DNA of 64,000 bases, taken from NCBI GenBank assembly GCA_963731205.1, contig CAVSUJ010000001.1, forward strand, positions 1,054,001-1,118,000, read 5' to 3'. Positions 49,327 to 57,827 of this stretch are shown here, piece after piece (the stretch's first letter is position 1; the number at the start of each line of letters is the position of its first letter). The translations under genes and the position numbers were made by a program. The notes under the pieces were generated by a model that searched no databases, was not told the origin of the DNA, and worked only from the letters and a program-made list of their open reading frames with translations. Source of the DNA: DATAZK01 sp963731205. Its GTDB lineage: Bacteria > Actinomycetota > Actinomycetes > Frankiales > Frankiaceae.

Positions 49327-51024
49327 TTGCCGCGCGTGCTCGTGGCGGTGCTGGTGCTTCCGTTCGTCATCGTTCTGATCGGATTGCCCGGTCGAAGGTT
49401 CGTGCCGTCCGGGGACGAGGCGTCGATCCTGTTCCGGATCGAGCAGGTGGGGACCCGCCACACGCCCCTGGTCGGCGTCTATTCGACGCGCGGCTGGGCC
49501 CATCCCGGCCCGATCCTGTACTACCTGCTCGCGATCCCTTACCGGATCTCCGGCGACCAGCCGCTGGCTGCCTTGGCCGGCGCCTGCCTGCTGGGTCTGG
49601 CGTGTGTGGTGCTTGCCGCTTACCTCGCCTACCGCCGCCGGCGCTGGGCGGGGCTGGCGGTCTTCGCCGCCAGCGCCGCGACCCTGCTGTACGGCCTGCG
49701 CCCCGAGACGCTGCTGCAGATCTGGAATCCCGACGTCCCGCTGATGCCCTACCTCGCCTTCTGCTTCGCGCTCTGGGGGGTCGCCGAGCGCGATTACGTG
49801 GTACTGCCTGCCGCGGTGTTGCTCGGGTCGGCCATCGTGCAGATGCACGTGAGCTACCTGCCGCTCGTGGTGGTCGGCGCGTTGAGCGCGGGCGGCTGGC
49901 TGGCCCTGACGAGGCGCAGCGGGTCGCCTGCCATGACAACCCTTTCCAGGCGGGGAAAATGGTGGACCGCCGCCCTCACGTTCCTGCTCTGGCTGCCGCC
50001 GCTGATCGACCTGCTCTTCGGCGACCGCAATGCCGTCCACGTTTTCCGGTATTTCCTGCACAGCCATGGCGAGACCAGCGGCTTGTCCTACGGCCTCGGC
50101 CTGCTCAGCGGGCATGTCAAGCTGACCGGCCCCTGGTCGGGAGGTGCGGAGCACTACGCCTTCATCAACCTGACGCCGGCGGCCCTGGTGAGCCTGGTGC
50201 TCCTAGCGGTTCTGCTGGTCGTCGTCGCGGTGCTCAATGTGCTCACGCGCCGGCCCGGAGCGGCGATGCCGGTGATGGCGCTCGGGCAGCTCGTCGCCGG
50301 CGGGATTGCAGCGGCCCGGCTTCAGCCTCCCTACCTCGGCTATCTCATCGTCTGGATGTTTCCGCTGGCGGCCTTCTGCTGGGCGGCGGTCGCCCTCTCC
50401 GTCTTCGATCTGGCGGCGGGGCGCGCCGCACGGGTCGCACAAGCGGTCCGCTCCCCCGCCGTCGGCGTGATCCTGGTGGTCGTCGCGGTGGTCCAGACCG
50501 CGCGCACGTGCGCGGATTCCTGGCGCCCCACGCTCCCCCGCCAGACCCAGGCCCAACTGATCACCACCCTGCTGCCACAAGTGAAATCGCGCATCCCAGC
50601 ACATGCGCGTATTCGCGTGGAAGGCGTCGGCGACGCGTTCAACGACGCGTGGGTCGGGATCCTCTACGGCCTCGCGCAACGCCATCAGCCGTTCTTCACC
50701 TCCGACGGCGCCGCCGGCCAGAAATGGGGCACGACCCATCGCTGGACCGGTCAGCCGGTCGCCGAGACGGTGACGATCGCCAGCGACGACTCCGCCCTCA
50801 GCAGCGGTCCGGTCGTCGCCTGCGAACGCGACCGCGGAGAAAACGCGATCGCCACCTGGCAGCTGCTCTCACTCACCGAACGCCAGGAGTACGCGGCGCT
50901 GCAGCAGCTGAACGTCAGAACGGGCGGCAGGCTGGACAAGGCGCAGCAGGCCCGGCTGGCTCAGCTGACCGCGCGCGCCCATCGCGTCGTGGTCTTCACC
51001 GGCAACCACGTCTGCGGCAGCTGA
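49327..51024 (+). CDS. GT-C-like polytopic membrane protein (ArnT/PMT-like layout)
   Basis: A 565-residue membrane protein with about ten segments in residues 5-385 and an outside C-terminal domain. After the first helix it has RFVPSGDEASILFRIEQVGT, an acidic loop motif, and YSTRGWAHPGPILYYLLAIPYR, a pattern I recall from actinobacterial GT-C glycosyltransferase-like proteins using polyprenyl-phosphate sugars. The sugar and target are unknown. The TTG at 49327 is the first ordinary start, but the open frame continues to 49210 and TAGGTT at 49207 could be a -10, so up to 25 more residues from a CTG are possible. Confidence 0.72.
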   Translation: MPRVLVAVLVLPFVIVLIGLPGRRFVPSGDEASILFRIEQVGTRHTPLVGVYSTRGWAHPGPILYYLLAIPYRISGDQPLAALAGACLLGLACVVLAAYLAYRRRRWAGLAVFAASAATLLYGLRPETLLQIWNPDVPLMPYLAFCFALWGVAERDYVVLPAAVLLGSAIVQMHVSYLPLVVVGALSAGGWLALTRRSGSPAMTTLSRRGKWWTAALTFLLWLPPLIDLLFGDRNAVHVFRYFLHSHGETSGLSYGLGLLSGHVKLTGPWSGGAEHYAFINLTPAALVSLVLLAVLLVVVAVLNVLTRRPGAAMPVMALGQLVAGGIAAARLQPPYLGYLIVWMFPLAAFCWAAVALSVFDLAAGRAARVAQAVRSPAVGVILVVVAVVQTARTCADSWRPTLPRQTQAQLITTLLPQVKSRIPAHARIRVEGVGDAFNDAWVGILYGLAQRHQPFFTSDGAAGQKWGTTHRWTGQPVAETVTIASDDSALSSGPVVACERDRGENAIATWQLLSLTERQEYAALQQLNVRTGGRLDKAQQARLAQLTARAHRVVVFTGNHVCGS

Positions 51025-51032
51025 CGGGCGAC

Positions 51033-52373
51033 CTAGAGGATCGCGAGATAGCGGTCGAGCTCGAACTGCGTGACGTTGCGCCGGTACTCGTCCCACTCCG
51101 CCCGCTTGTTGCGCAGGAAGTAGTCGAAGACCCCGTCGCCGAGCGTCTCGCGTACCAGCTCGGACTGCTCCATGCGGACGATCGCGGCGGCCAGGGAATC
51201 GGGCAGCGCTTCGATGCCGTGGGCCTCCCGCTCCTCGCGGCTGAGCATGGAGACGTCGAATTCCGCCCCCGGCGGCAGCTCGTAGCCCTTCTGGACCCCT
51301 TCGAGGCCGGCCGCCAGCACGAGCGCGAACGTCAGGTACGGGTTGCAGGCGGAGTCCGGCGCGCGCAGCTCCACCCGGGTCGACTGGCCCTTGTTCGGCT
51401 TGTACATCGGCACCCGCACCAGCGCGCTGCGGTTGTTGGCGCCCCAGCTCACGTACGACGGAGCCTCGCCGCCCCAGGACAGCCGCTTGTAGGAGTTCAC
51501 CCACTGATTCGTGACGGCGGTGATCTCGGCCGAATGCACCAGCAGGCCGGCGATGAACGAGCGCCCGACCTTCGACAGGTGCAGCGGATCGTCCGGGTCG
51601 TAGAAGGCGTTGCGATCGCCCTCGAAGAGCGAGACGTGGGTGTGCATCGCCGAACCCGGCTGGTCGGTGTAGGGCTTGGGCATGAAGGTCGCGTAGACCC
51701 CCTGCTGGAGCGCGACCTCCTTCACGACCAGGCGGAACGTCATGATGTTGTCGGCCGTGGTGAGGGCATCGGCGTAGCGCAGGTCGATCTCCTGCTGGCC
51801 CGGCGCGACCTCGTGGTGGCTGAACTCCACCGAGATGCCCATCTGCTCGAGCATGGTGATCGCGTCACGCCGGAAGTCGTGGGAGACGTCGTGCGGCGTG
51901 AGGTCGAAATAGCCGCCCTGATCCACGGGCGGAGGCACGGCGAGCCCCCGCTGCGGACGGTCGCGCAGCAGGAAGAACTCCACCTCAGGATGGGTGTAGA
52001 AGGCGAAGCCGGCATCCGCGGCGCGGCGCAAGGCGCGGCGCAGCACGTAACGCGGATCGGCCGGCGAAGGGGTGCCGTCGGGGGTGAGGATGTCGCAGAA
52101 CATGCGGGCCGTGCCGGGTGACTCACCGCGCCAGGGCAGCACCTGGAAGGTCGACGGGTCGGGCTTGGCGAGCACGTCGGCCTCGAAGACCCGGGCGAAC
52201 CCCTCGATCGCGGATCCGTCGAACCCGATGCCTTCCTCGAACGCGCCCTCGAGTTCTGCGGGGGCCACCGCCACCGACTTGAGCACGCCCAGCACGTCGG
52301 TGAACCACAACCGCACGAAGCGGATGTCGCGTTCTTCGAGCGTGCGCAGCACGAACTCTTGCTGCCTCTCCAT
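51033..52373 (-). CDS. glnA2: Glutamine synthetase type I, GlnA2-like
   Basis: Second glutamine-synthetase-family protein, 446 residues. Markers are GIGFDGSAIEGFARVFEADV (in part: FDGSAIEGF), HHEVAPGQQEIDLRYADAL, PKPYTDQPGSAMHTHVSLF and NRSALVRVP. The region where GlnA has its adenylylated Tyr here reads FDVSMLSREEREA without a Tyr, so GlnE control is not expected. Family members called GlnA2 or gamma-glutamylpolyamine synthetases differ in substrate, so true glutamine synthesis is not certain. TAGGCT lies 6 nt upstream of the ATG at 52373. Confidence 0.93.
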   Translation of the reverse strand: MERQQEFVLRTLEERDIRFVRLWFTDVLGVLKSVAVAPAELEGAFEEGIGFDGSAIEGFARVFEADVLAKPDPSTFQVLPWRGESPGTARMFCDILTPDGTPSPADPRYVLRRALRRAADAGFAFYTHPEVEFFLLRDRPQRGLAVPPPVDQGGYFDLTPHDVSHDFRRDAITMLEQMGISVEFSHHEVAPGQQEIDLRYADALTTADNIMTFRLVVKEVALQQGVYATFMPKPYTDQPGSAMHTHVSLFEGDRNAFYDPDDPLHLSKVGRSFIAGLLVHSAEITAVTNQWVNSYKRLSWGGEAPSYVSWGANNRSALVRVPMYKPNKGQSTRVELRAPDSACNPYLTFALVLAAGLEGVQKGYELPPGAEFDVSMLSREEREAHGIEALPDSLAAAIVRMEQSELVRETLGDGVFDYFLRNKRAEWDEYRRNVTQFELDRYLAIL

Positions 52374-52379
52374 GGCCGC

Positions 52380-52385
52380 AGCCTA
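52380..52385 (-). promoter_or_regulatory. Probable -10 hexamer TAGGCT for glnA2
   Basis: TAGGCT on the minus strand lies 6 nt from the ATG at 52373. Only a weak GTAAC-n6-GACCT GlnR-like element lies upstream. Confidence 0.55.
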
Positions 52386-52422
52386 TTCGGATCAGAGGTC
52401 GGTTCTGTTACCGGCGCGCAGG

Positions 52423-52428
52423 TAGGTT
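52423..52428 (+). promoter_or_regulatory. Probable -10 hexamer TAGGTT for the GH3 gene
   Basis: TAGGTT lies 6 nt before the GTG at 52435, divergent from glnA2. Confidence 0.55.
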
Positions 52429-52434
52429 CGCCAA

Positions 52435-53667
52435 GTGCCCACCCGGCGGCCGGCAGCGCAGCGGCGGAGCGTTGCCGCGAGGGTGGCGCTGGCCGGCCTG
52501 GTCGCCGCCCCGCTGGCCTGCGCGTCCGGCTCGACACACGCCGGATCGTCGCCTCCGAAGGTCACGCCGATCGCGTCGGCGGCCACCTCTGCGCCGGCGC
52601 CCACGGTGACTCCTACCCCTGCTCTGCGCGCTGCGCCCGCGTGCCACCCCGAGTCGCTGCAGCGCCTGGCCGCGGCCACGCTGATCGTCGGCCTGCCCGA
52701 CACGGTCAACCCGAACGATCCGCTCGCCGTCTCCGCGCCTGAACTCGGCGTCGGCGGGATCCTGCTCGAGAGCGCCAACGTGCAGAGCGCCGATCAGGTA
52801 CGCGGGCTCATCGCCGCGATCAAGGCCCGCAAGGGCGGGCCGTTGCTGGTCACCACCGATGAGGAGGGCGGACGCGTCACGTCGTTCTCCTCGGTGATCG
52901 GCTGGGAGCCGTCGGCCCGGTCGACGGGTTCGCTGGGGCCGACAGCGGTGCAGCAACGCGCGAAGCTGCTCGGCCAGGAGCTGCACGGTCTCGGCGTCAC
53001 CGTCGACTTCGCCCCCGACCTGGATGTCACGGGCGGCCCTGACAACGCGCCCATCGGCGACCGGTCGTACTCAGGCGATCCGGCGACGGCGTCGGCCGAC
53101 GCGCTCGCCTTTGCCCGTGGGCTCTCGGCAGGCGGGGTCACGCCGGTCCTCAAGCACTTTCCGGGGCTCGGCTCCGCAGACGCCAACACCGATCTGACGT
53201 CCATCGTGGTGAACGATCCGGAGTGGTCGCTGATCTACCGCGACATGCGTCCGTTCATCGACGCGATCAATGCCGGTGCCCCGGCGGTGATGGTGGGCCA
53301 CGCGCAGTATCCGGCCCTCGGCACCGGCACCCTGCCGGCGAGCCTTTCACCCGTCATTTATCAAAAGCTGCGCGCCATCCCGTTCCATGGGGTGACCATC
53401 ACCGACTCCCTCGGTGCCGGTGCGGTGAACCTGCGCTTCGACTTCCCGGTCGCGGCCGTGAAGGCACTCTCCGCGGGCGTCGACGGCCTGCTGACCACCG
53501 ATGCCAACCAGGCACTGCGCATGCGCGACGCCATCGTGACGGCCGTCCAGACCCGTCACCTCGCGGCGGCCCGGGTAGCTGACGCGGCCGCGCACCTGAT
53601 CGCCCTCGCCGGCGCCGACCCGTATCCCGTCACATGCGTCCACGTGAGCCTGCCCACGCTGCGCTGA
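52435..53667 (+). CDS. Exported glycoside hydrolase family 3 (NagZ-like)
   Basis: A 410-residue secreted beta-N-acetylhexosaminidase-type enzyme, expected to act on wall muropeptides or chitooligosaccharides. A basic N-terminus and hydrophobic core (VALAGLVAAPLACASGS) form a signal peptide; PLAC is a poor lipobox but lipidation at that Cys is possible. The catalytic domain has TDEEGGRVTSF, the NagZ-type KHFPGLGSADANTD loop with the His-Asp dyad, and the nucleophile Asp in ITDSLGAGAV. Two Cys near each end may pair. Confidence 0.88.
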   Translation: MPTRRPAAQRRSVAARVALAGLVAAPLACASGSTHAGSSPPKVTPIASAATSAPAPTVTPTPALRAAPACHPESLQRLAAATLIVGLPDTVNPNDPLAVSAPELGVGGILLESANVQSADQVRGLIAAIKARKGGPLLVTTDEEGGRVTSFSSVIGWEPSARSTGSLGPTAVQQRAKLLGQELHGLGVTVDFAPDLDVTGGPDNAPIGDRSYSGDPATASADALAFARGLSAGGVTPVLKHFPGLGSADANTDLTSIVVNDPEWSLIYRDMRPFIDAINAGAPAVMVGHAQYPALGTGTLPASLSPVIYQKLRAIPFHGVTITDSLGAGAVNLRFDFPVAAVKALSAGVDGLLTTDANQALRMRDAIVTAVQTRHLAAARVADAAAHLIALAGADPYPVTCVHVSLPTLR

Positions 53668-53688
53668 CCCGCCTTCCTGTCCTCCGAT

Positions 53689-53694
53689 TAGGCT
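53689..53694 (+). promoter_or_regulatory. Probable -10 hexamer TAGGCT for nadE
   Basis: TAGGCT lies 6 nt before the GTG at 53701, which predicts a leaderless nadE mRNA. Confidence 0.6.
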
Positions 53695-53700
53695 TGAGGG

Positions 53701-55482
53701 GTGCCCCAGCTGCGCGTCGCCCTCGCCCAGATCGACGTCACCGTGGGCGATCTGGACGGCAATGCCGACCGCGTCCTCGAGTGGAGCCACAAGGCCGCCG
53801 ACGCCGGCGCCCACCTGATCGCGTTTCCGGAGATGGCACTCACCGGCTATCCGGCGGAGGACCTCGTCCTGCGCAGCTCCTTCCGGGCAGCCAGCCAAGC
53901 GGGCTTGCACCGGCTCGCGGCCCGGCTGGCCGAGGAAGGACTGGGCGAATGTGCCGTCGTCGTCGGCTATCTCGATACGGCCGACGAGCCGGTGGCCCGG
54001 GTCGGACGACCGGCGGGCGAGCCGGAGAACGCGTGTGCCCTGCTGTACGGCGGCGAGATCGTCGCCCGCTACGCCAAGCACCACCTCCCCAACTACGGCG
54101 TCTTCGACGAGTTCCGCTACTTCGTTCCCGGCGACCGCTTTCCCGTGATCCGGCTGCACGGCGTCGACATCGCCATCTGCGTATGCGAGGACCTCTGGCA
54201 GGACGGCGGCCCGATTGCCGTCGCAGCACGCGCCGAGGTCGGGCTGGTGGTGTGCATCAACGGCAGCCCGTACGAGCGACTGAAGTCCTACACCCGCGAC
54301 GAGCTCGCCTCGGGGCGGGCGCGCGAGGCGGGCGCGGTGCTCGCCTACGTCAACATGATCGGAGGCCAGGACGAGCTGGTCTTCGACGGCGACAGCCTGA
54401 TCGTCGACGCGCACGGCGAGCTCCTCTCGCGGGCGCCCCAGTTCGCCGAGACGCTGCTCATCACCGACCTGGAATTGCCTTTGGCCGCAGGCACTTTCAG
54501 CGGTCCGGTCGATGCCAGCGACGGCACGCGCATGCATGTCGAGCGGCTCACGATCTCCGACGCGCCGCTCGAGAAGTACGAGGCGCTGCCGGCGACGGTC
54601 ATCGACCGCCTCGATCCGGAGGCCGAGCTCTACGCAGCACTCGTCCTCGGCACCCGCGACTACGTCGTGAAGAACGGGTTCCGTTCGGTCGCGCTGGGTC
54701 TTTCCGGCGGGATCGACTCCGCGCTCGTCGCGACGATCGCGGTCGATGCTCTCGGCCACGACGCGGTGCACACCGTGGCCATGCCGTCGGCCTACTCCTC
54801 AGGGCATTCGGTCAGCGACGCCGCCGAACTCGCCGAGCGTCAGCGCACCCACCATCAGGTGCTGCCGATCGCCGGGGTGGTCGATGAGTACCAGAGCAAC
54901 CTCGCACTCACCGGGCTCGCCGAGGAGAACCTGCAAGCCCGGGTACGCGGAACGGCGCTCATGGCGCTGTCCAACCAGCACGGCCACCTGATCCTCACCA
55001 CGGGCAACAAGAGCGAGCTCGCCACCGGCTTCTCGACGCTCTACGGCGACAGTGCCGGCGGCTACGCGCCCATCAAGGATGTGCCGAAGACGCTTGTCTG
55101 GAGGCTCTCCCGCTGGCGCAACGCCGTAGCCCAGGCAGCCGGCGAGCCCGAGCCGATTCCGGTACAGATCATCGAGAAACCGCCGTCGGCCGAGCTCGCC
55201 CCGGGACAGCTCGACAGCGATCGGCTGCCTGACTACACCGAACTCGATGAGGTGCTCGACGGCTACGTCGAACGCGACCTCGGCCACGACGAACTGATCG
55301 CCGCCGGCTTCGACGCCGCGCTCGTCGAACGCGTCATCCGGCTGGTCGACCTCGCCGAGTACAAGCGGCGCCAATACCCGCCGGGCCCGAAAGTGAGCAT
55401 CAAGGCGTTCGGCCGCGACCGCCGGCTGCCCATCACCTCCGCCTGGCGCGAACCCTCCGCCCAGGGGTCAGCCGCGCGCTAG
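53701..55482 (+). CDS. nadE: Glutamine-dependent NAD+ synthetase
   Basis: Last step of NAD synthesis: amidation of nicotinate adenine dinucleotide. The 593-residue two-domain form has an N-terminal nitrilase-like glutaminase with the catalytic triad Glu in FPEMALTGYPAEDL, Lys in YAKHHLPNYGVFDE and Cys in AICVCEDLWQDGG. The C-terminal synthetase carries the PP-loop GLSGGIDSALVAT and TTGNKSEL. It complements nadA at 20.8 kb. The last 15 bp overlap the convergent malic enzyme gene. Confidence 0.96.
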   Translation: MPQLRVALAQIDVTVGDLDGNADRVLEWSHKAADAGAHLIAFPEMALTGYPAEDLVLRSSFRAASQAGLHRLAARLAEEGLGECAVVVGYLDTADEPVARVGRPAGEPENACALLYGGEIVARYAKHHLPNYGVFDEFRYFVPGDRFPVIRLHGVDIAICVCEDLWQDGGPIAVAARAEVGLVVCINGSPYERLKSYTRDELASGRAREAGAVLAYVNMIGGQDELVFDGDSLIVDAHGELLSRAPQFAETLLITDLELPLAAGTFSGPVDASDGTRMHVERLTISDAPLEKYEALPATVIDRLDPEAELYAALVLGTRDYVVKNGFRSVALGLSGGIDSALVATIAVDALGHDAVHTVAMPSAYSSGHSVSDAAELAERQRTHHQVLPIAGVVDEYQSNLALTGLAEENLQARVRGTALMALSNQHGHLILTTGNKSELATGFSTLYGDSAGGYAPIKDVPKTLVWRLSRWRNAVAQAAGEPEPIPVQIIEKPPSAELAPGQLDSDRLPDYTELDEVLDGYVERDLGHDELIAAGFDAALVERVIRLVDLAEYKRRQYPPGPKVSIKAFGRDRRLPITSAWREPSAQGSAAR

Positions 55483-56730
55483 GCCCTCGTCACGCGCGGC
55501 CTGGGCAACGGCGGCCGAGACCGCCGGGGCCACCCGCTCGTCGAAGACGCTCGGGATGACGCAGTCGGGAGCGAGGTCGTCGCCCACCACGGCGGCGAGG
55601 GCGTCGGCCGCCGCGAGCTTCATGCCCTCGCTGATACGCCGGGCACGAGCCTGGAACGCGCCGCGGAAGACACCCGGAAAAGCCAGCACATTGTTGATCT
55701 GATTGGGGAAATCCGAACGACCGGTGGCGACCACAGCGGCGTACTTCGCGGCGATCACCGGATCGACCTCGGGGTCGGGGTTGGCCATTGCGAAGATCAG
55801 TGCATTCGGCGCCATGGTGGCGATCGCGTCCTCGTGGATCTTGCCCGCCGACAGGCCGAGGAAGACATCGGCACCCGCCAGCGCCTCTTCCAAAGTGCCG
55901 GTGAATCCGGCCTTGTTGGACTGCGCGGCGAGCTCGGCCTTCACCTCGGTCATGTCGGCACGCGAGCTGTGCAGCATGCCCTTGGAGTCGGCCACGCCGA
56001 TGTCGCCGATGCCGGCGGCAATCAGGATCTTGGCAACGGCGATGCCGGCGGCTCCAGCGCCCGAGACCACCACGCGAAGGTCGGCGAGACTGCGGCCGGT
56101 CAGCTTGGCTGCGTTACGCATCGCGGCGAGAACAACGATCGCGGTGCCGTGCTGGTCGTCATGGAAGACGGGGATGTCCAGGGCATCCTGCAGGCGGCGC
56201 TCGAGCTCGAAGCAGCGCGGCGCCGAGATGTCTTCCAGATTGATCCCGCCGAAGCTCGGCGCAAGCCGTACGACGGTCTCGAACAACTCGTCGGTGTCAG
56301 TGCAGTCCAGGCAGATCGGGACCGCATCGACCCCTGCAAAGTGCTTGAACAGCAGCGCTTTGCCCTCCATCACCGGCATCGCCGCCGCCGGCCCGATGTC
56401 ACCGAGACCGAGCACCGCGGTGCCGTCGGTGACGACCGCGACCGTATTGGCCCGCCAGGTGTAGACATCAGCCAACTCGGGCTCGACGGCGATCGCCATG
56501 CACACCCGGGCGACGCCCGGTGTGTAGGCCAGCGAGAGGTCTTCACGGTTGCGCAGCGGAGCCGTGATCCCGAGCTCGATCTTCCCGCCGCGGTGCATCG
56601 CGAAGGCCGGGTCGGTGTCGAGGATCGGGGCTGCGACCGTCACCGCCACATGGTGGTCGGCGTGGTGCACGGCAGACCCGGTGGACCCGGAGCCGGCGTC
56701 TGATGCGGTGTCAGGTGCTGAGGCGTTCAT
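55468..56730 (-). CDS. Malic enzyme (NAD(P)-dependent)
   Basis: Oxidative decarboxylation of malate to pyruvate, 420 residues, the short bacterial form without a phosphotransacetylase domain. Motifs include LSLAYTPGVARVC, TDGTAVLGLGDIGPAAAMPVMEGK (in parts), DISAPRCFELE for metal binding, FHDDQHGTAIV and the nucleotide site VVVSGAGAAGIAVAKIL. The start is the ATG at 56730 supported by AAGACT 7 nt upstream; a longer frame to 56895 is not needed. The first 50 residues are Ala/Ser/Asp-rich and non-conserved. Confidence 0.93.
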   Translation of the reverse strand: MNASAPDTASDAGSGSTGSAVHHADHHVAVTVAAPILDTDPAFAMHRGGKIELGITAPLRNREDLSLAYTPGVARVCMAIAVEPELADVYTWRANTVAVVTDGTAVLGLGDIGPAAAMPVMEGKALLFKHFAGVDAVPICLDCTDTDELFETVVRLAPSFGGINLEDISAPRCFELERRLQDALDIPVFHDDQHGTAIVVLAAMRNAAKLTGRSLADLRVVVSGAGAAGIAVAKILIAAGIGDIGVADSKGMLHSSRADMTEVKAELAAQSNKAGFTGTLEEALAGADVFLGLSAGKIHEDAIATMAPNALIFAMANPDPEVDPVIAAKYAAVVATGRSDFPNQINNVLAFPGVFRGAFQARARRISEGMKLAAADALAAVVGDDLAPDCVIPSVFDERVAPAVSAAVAQAARDEGLARG

Positions 56731-56737
56731 CGCCCGT

Positions 56738-56743
56738 AGTCTT
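56738..56743 (-). promoter_or_regulatory. Possible -10 hexamer AAGACT for the malic enzyme gene
   Basis: AAGACT on the minus strand lies 7 nt from the ATG at 56730. It keeps A at position 2 and T at position 6 of the TANNNT pattern but not the first T. Confidence 0.4.
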
Positions 56744-56808
56744 TCACGGCCGGTGAGCAACCCTGCAGCGGCAAGATCGTCAGCCGACAAACCAGGCGAA
56801 AGGCAACC

Positions 56809-57300
56809 ATGATCCGTCCCGCCGGACCTGCGGACGTCCCACTGATCCTGACGCTGATCCATGAATTGGCGGCTTACGAGAAGGCGCCGGATCAAGTGCG
56901 GGCCACCGAGGCGCAGCTGCAGAACGCGCTCTTCGGCCCGGAGGCCGTCGCCTCATGCCTGCTCGCCGAAACGGACGATCCGGAGAGCGAGATCGGTCCC
57001 GTCGTGGGCTTCGCACTCTGGTTTCGCACCTTCTCCACCTGGAACGGCACCGCGTCGATCTACCTCGAAGACCTTTTCGTGAAGCCGGAGGCCCGCGCCG
57101 CAGGCCACGGCCGGGCGCTGCTCACCGAACTCGCGGCCATCGCCGTCGAACGCGGCTACGGCAGGGTCGAGTGGTCGGTCCTGAACTGGAACGAACCGGC
57201 GCAAGGCTTCTACCGCCGGCTGGGCGCCGCTCCTCAGGATGAGTGGACCGTGTGGCGCCTCACCGGCCCGGCGCTCGACACGCTCGGTGGCAGAGCTTGA
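56809..57300 (+). CDS. GNAT family N-acetyltransferase
   Basis: A 163-residue acetyltransferase. The opening MIRPAGPADVPLILTLIHEL and the central strand IYLEDLFVKPEARAAGHGRALL with the acetyl-CoA loop (GHGRAL) are clear. The C-terminal VLNWNEPAQGFYRRLGAAPQDEW closes the fold and resembles the diamine (spermidine) acetyltransferase subgroup. The acceptor is not proven. The ATG at 56809 follows GAAAGG. It is divergent from the malic enzyme gene and upstream of the RsbW/SigF pair. Confidence 0.9.
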   Translation: MIRPAGPADVPLILTLIHELAAYEKAPDQVRATEAQLQNALFGPEAVASCLLAETDDPESEIGPVVGFALWFRTFSTWNGTASIYLEDLFVKPEARAAGHGRALLTELAAIAVERGYGRVEWSVLNWNEPAQGFYRRLGAAPQDEWTVWRLTGPALDTLGGRA

Positions 57301-57340
57301 CGCAGAGCGCGTTGTGCCGACCTTCTCGGTAGATTGGCTG

Positions 57341-57415
57341 ATGCTCGAAAACACCCGCGTGCAGCAGCGCCGCGCGGAAACCCGTATCGCCCCCAAGGCG
57401 TACGAGAGTTGCTAG
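57341..57415 (+). CDS. Possible 24-residue ORF upstream of rsbW
   Basis: ATG at 57341 with TAGATT (57330-57335) five bases upstream, encoding MLENTRVQQRRAETRIAPKA plus YESC. It ends 10 bp before the GTG of the anti-sigma gene, whose ribosome site AAGGAG overlaps its end. A short basic peptide could couple translation of rsbW. Coding is not proven. Confidence 0.4.
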   Translation: MLENTRVQQRRAETRIAPKAYESC

Positions 57416-57425
57416 AAGGAGCGAC

Positions 57426-57827
57426 GTGCCCGATTCGCCCGGCGACCGTGACGTGGTGCGGCTGCAGCTGCCCGCCATCGGTGCCTACCTTTCCGTGCTG
57501 CGGACGGCTACCGCCGGCCTGGCGGCGCGGCTCGATTTCACCCTCGAGGAAATCGAGGATCTGCGGATCGCGGTGGACGAGGCCTGCGCGCTGCTGCTGC
57601 CCTCCGCCGTCCCCGGCGCCGACCTCGACTGCGTCTTCGAGCTGGCTGCAGGCGAGCTGCGGATCACGGTCAGCGCGCTGACCCTCGACGGCGCCCAGCC
57701 GTCCCGCGATTCGTTCGCCTGGACCGTGCTGTCCGCGCTCGCGGGCGAGGTCGACAGCTCGGTCGATGCCGAGTCGCGCGTCAGCATCACCTTGGCCAAG
57801 CATCGCGCTGCGGTCGTCAGCCCATGA
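57426..57827 (+). CDS. Anti-sigma factor, RsbW-like ATPase domain
   Basis: A 133-residue HATPase-c protein that should bind and hold the sigma factor encoded next to it. The N-box is IEDLRIAVDEACALLL (about 41-56). The remaining nucleotide-binding boxes are weak, as in several actinobacterial RsbW homologues. The GTG follows AAGGAG. It overlaps sigF by 4 bp (ATGA), the expected partner-switching arrangement. No anti-anti-sigma gene is adjacent. Confidence 0.87.
   Translation: MPDSPGDRDVVRLQLPAIGAYLSVLRTATAGLAARLDFTLEEIEDLRIAVDEACALLLPSAVPGADLDCVFELAAGELRITVSALTLDGAQPSRDSFAWTVLSALAGEVDSSVDAESRVSITLAKHRAAVVSP

Noticed and set aside
48984..52121. 1045-codon plus-strand open frame
   Set aside because: Arg/Gly/Pro-rich antisense shadow of glnA2 and an out-of-frame overlap of the membrane protein gene; no domain is recognisable.
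57301..57425. SigF-type promoter ahead of rsbW-sigF
   Set aside because: A GTTG ... GGTAGA pair exists, but the spacing and bases do not fit the GTTT-N15-GGGTAT pattern well.
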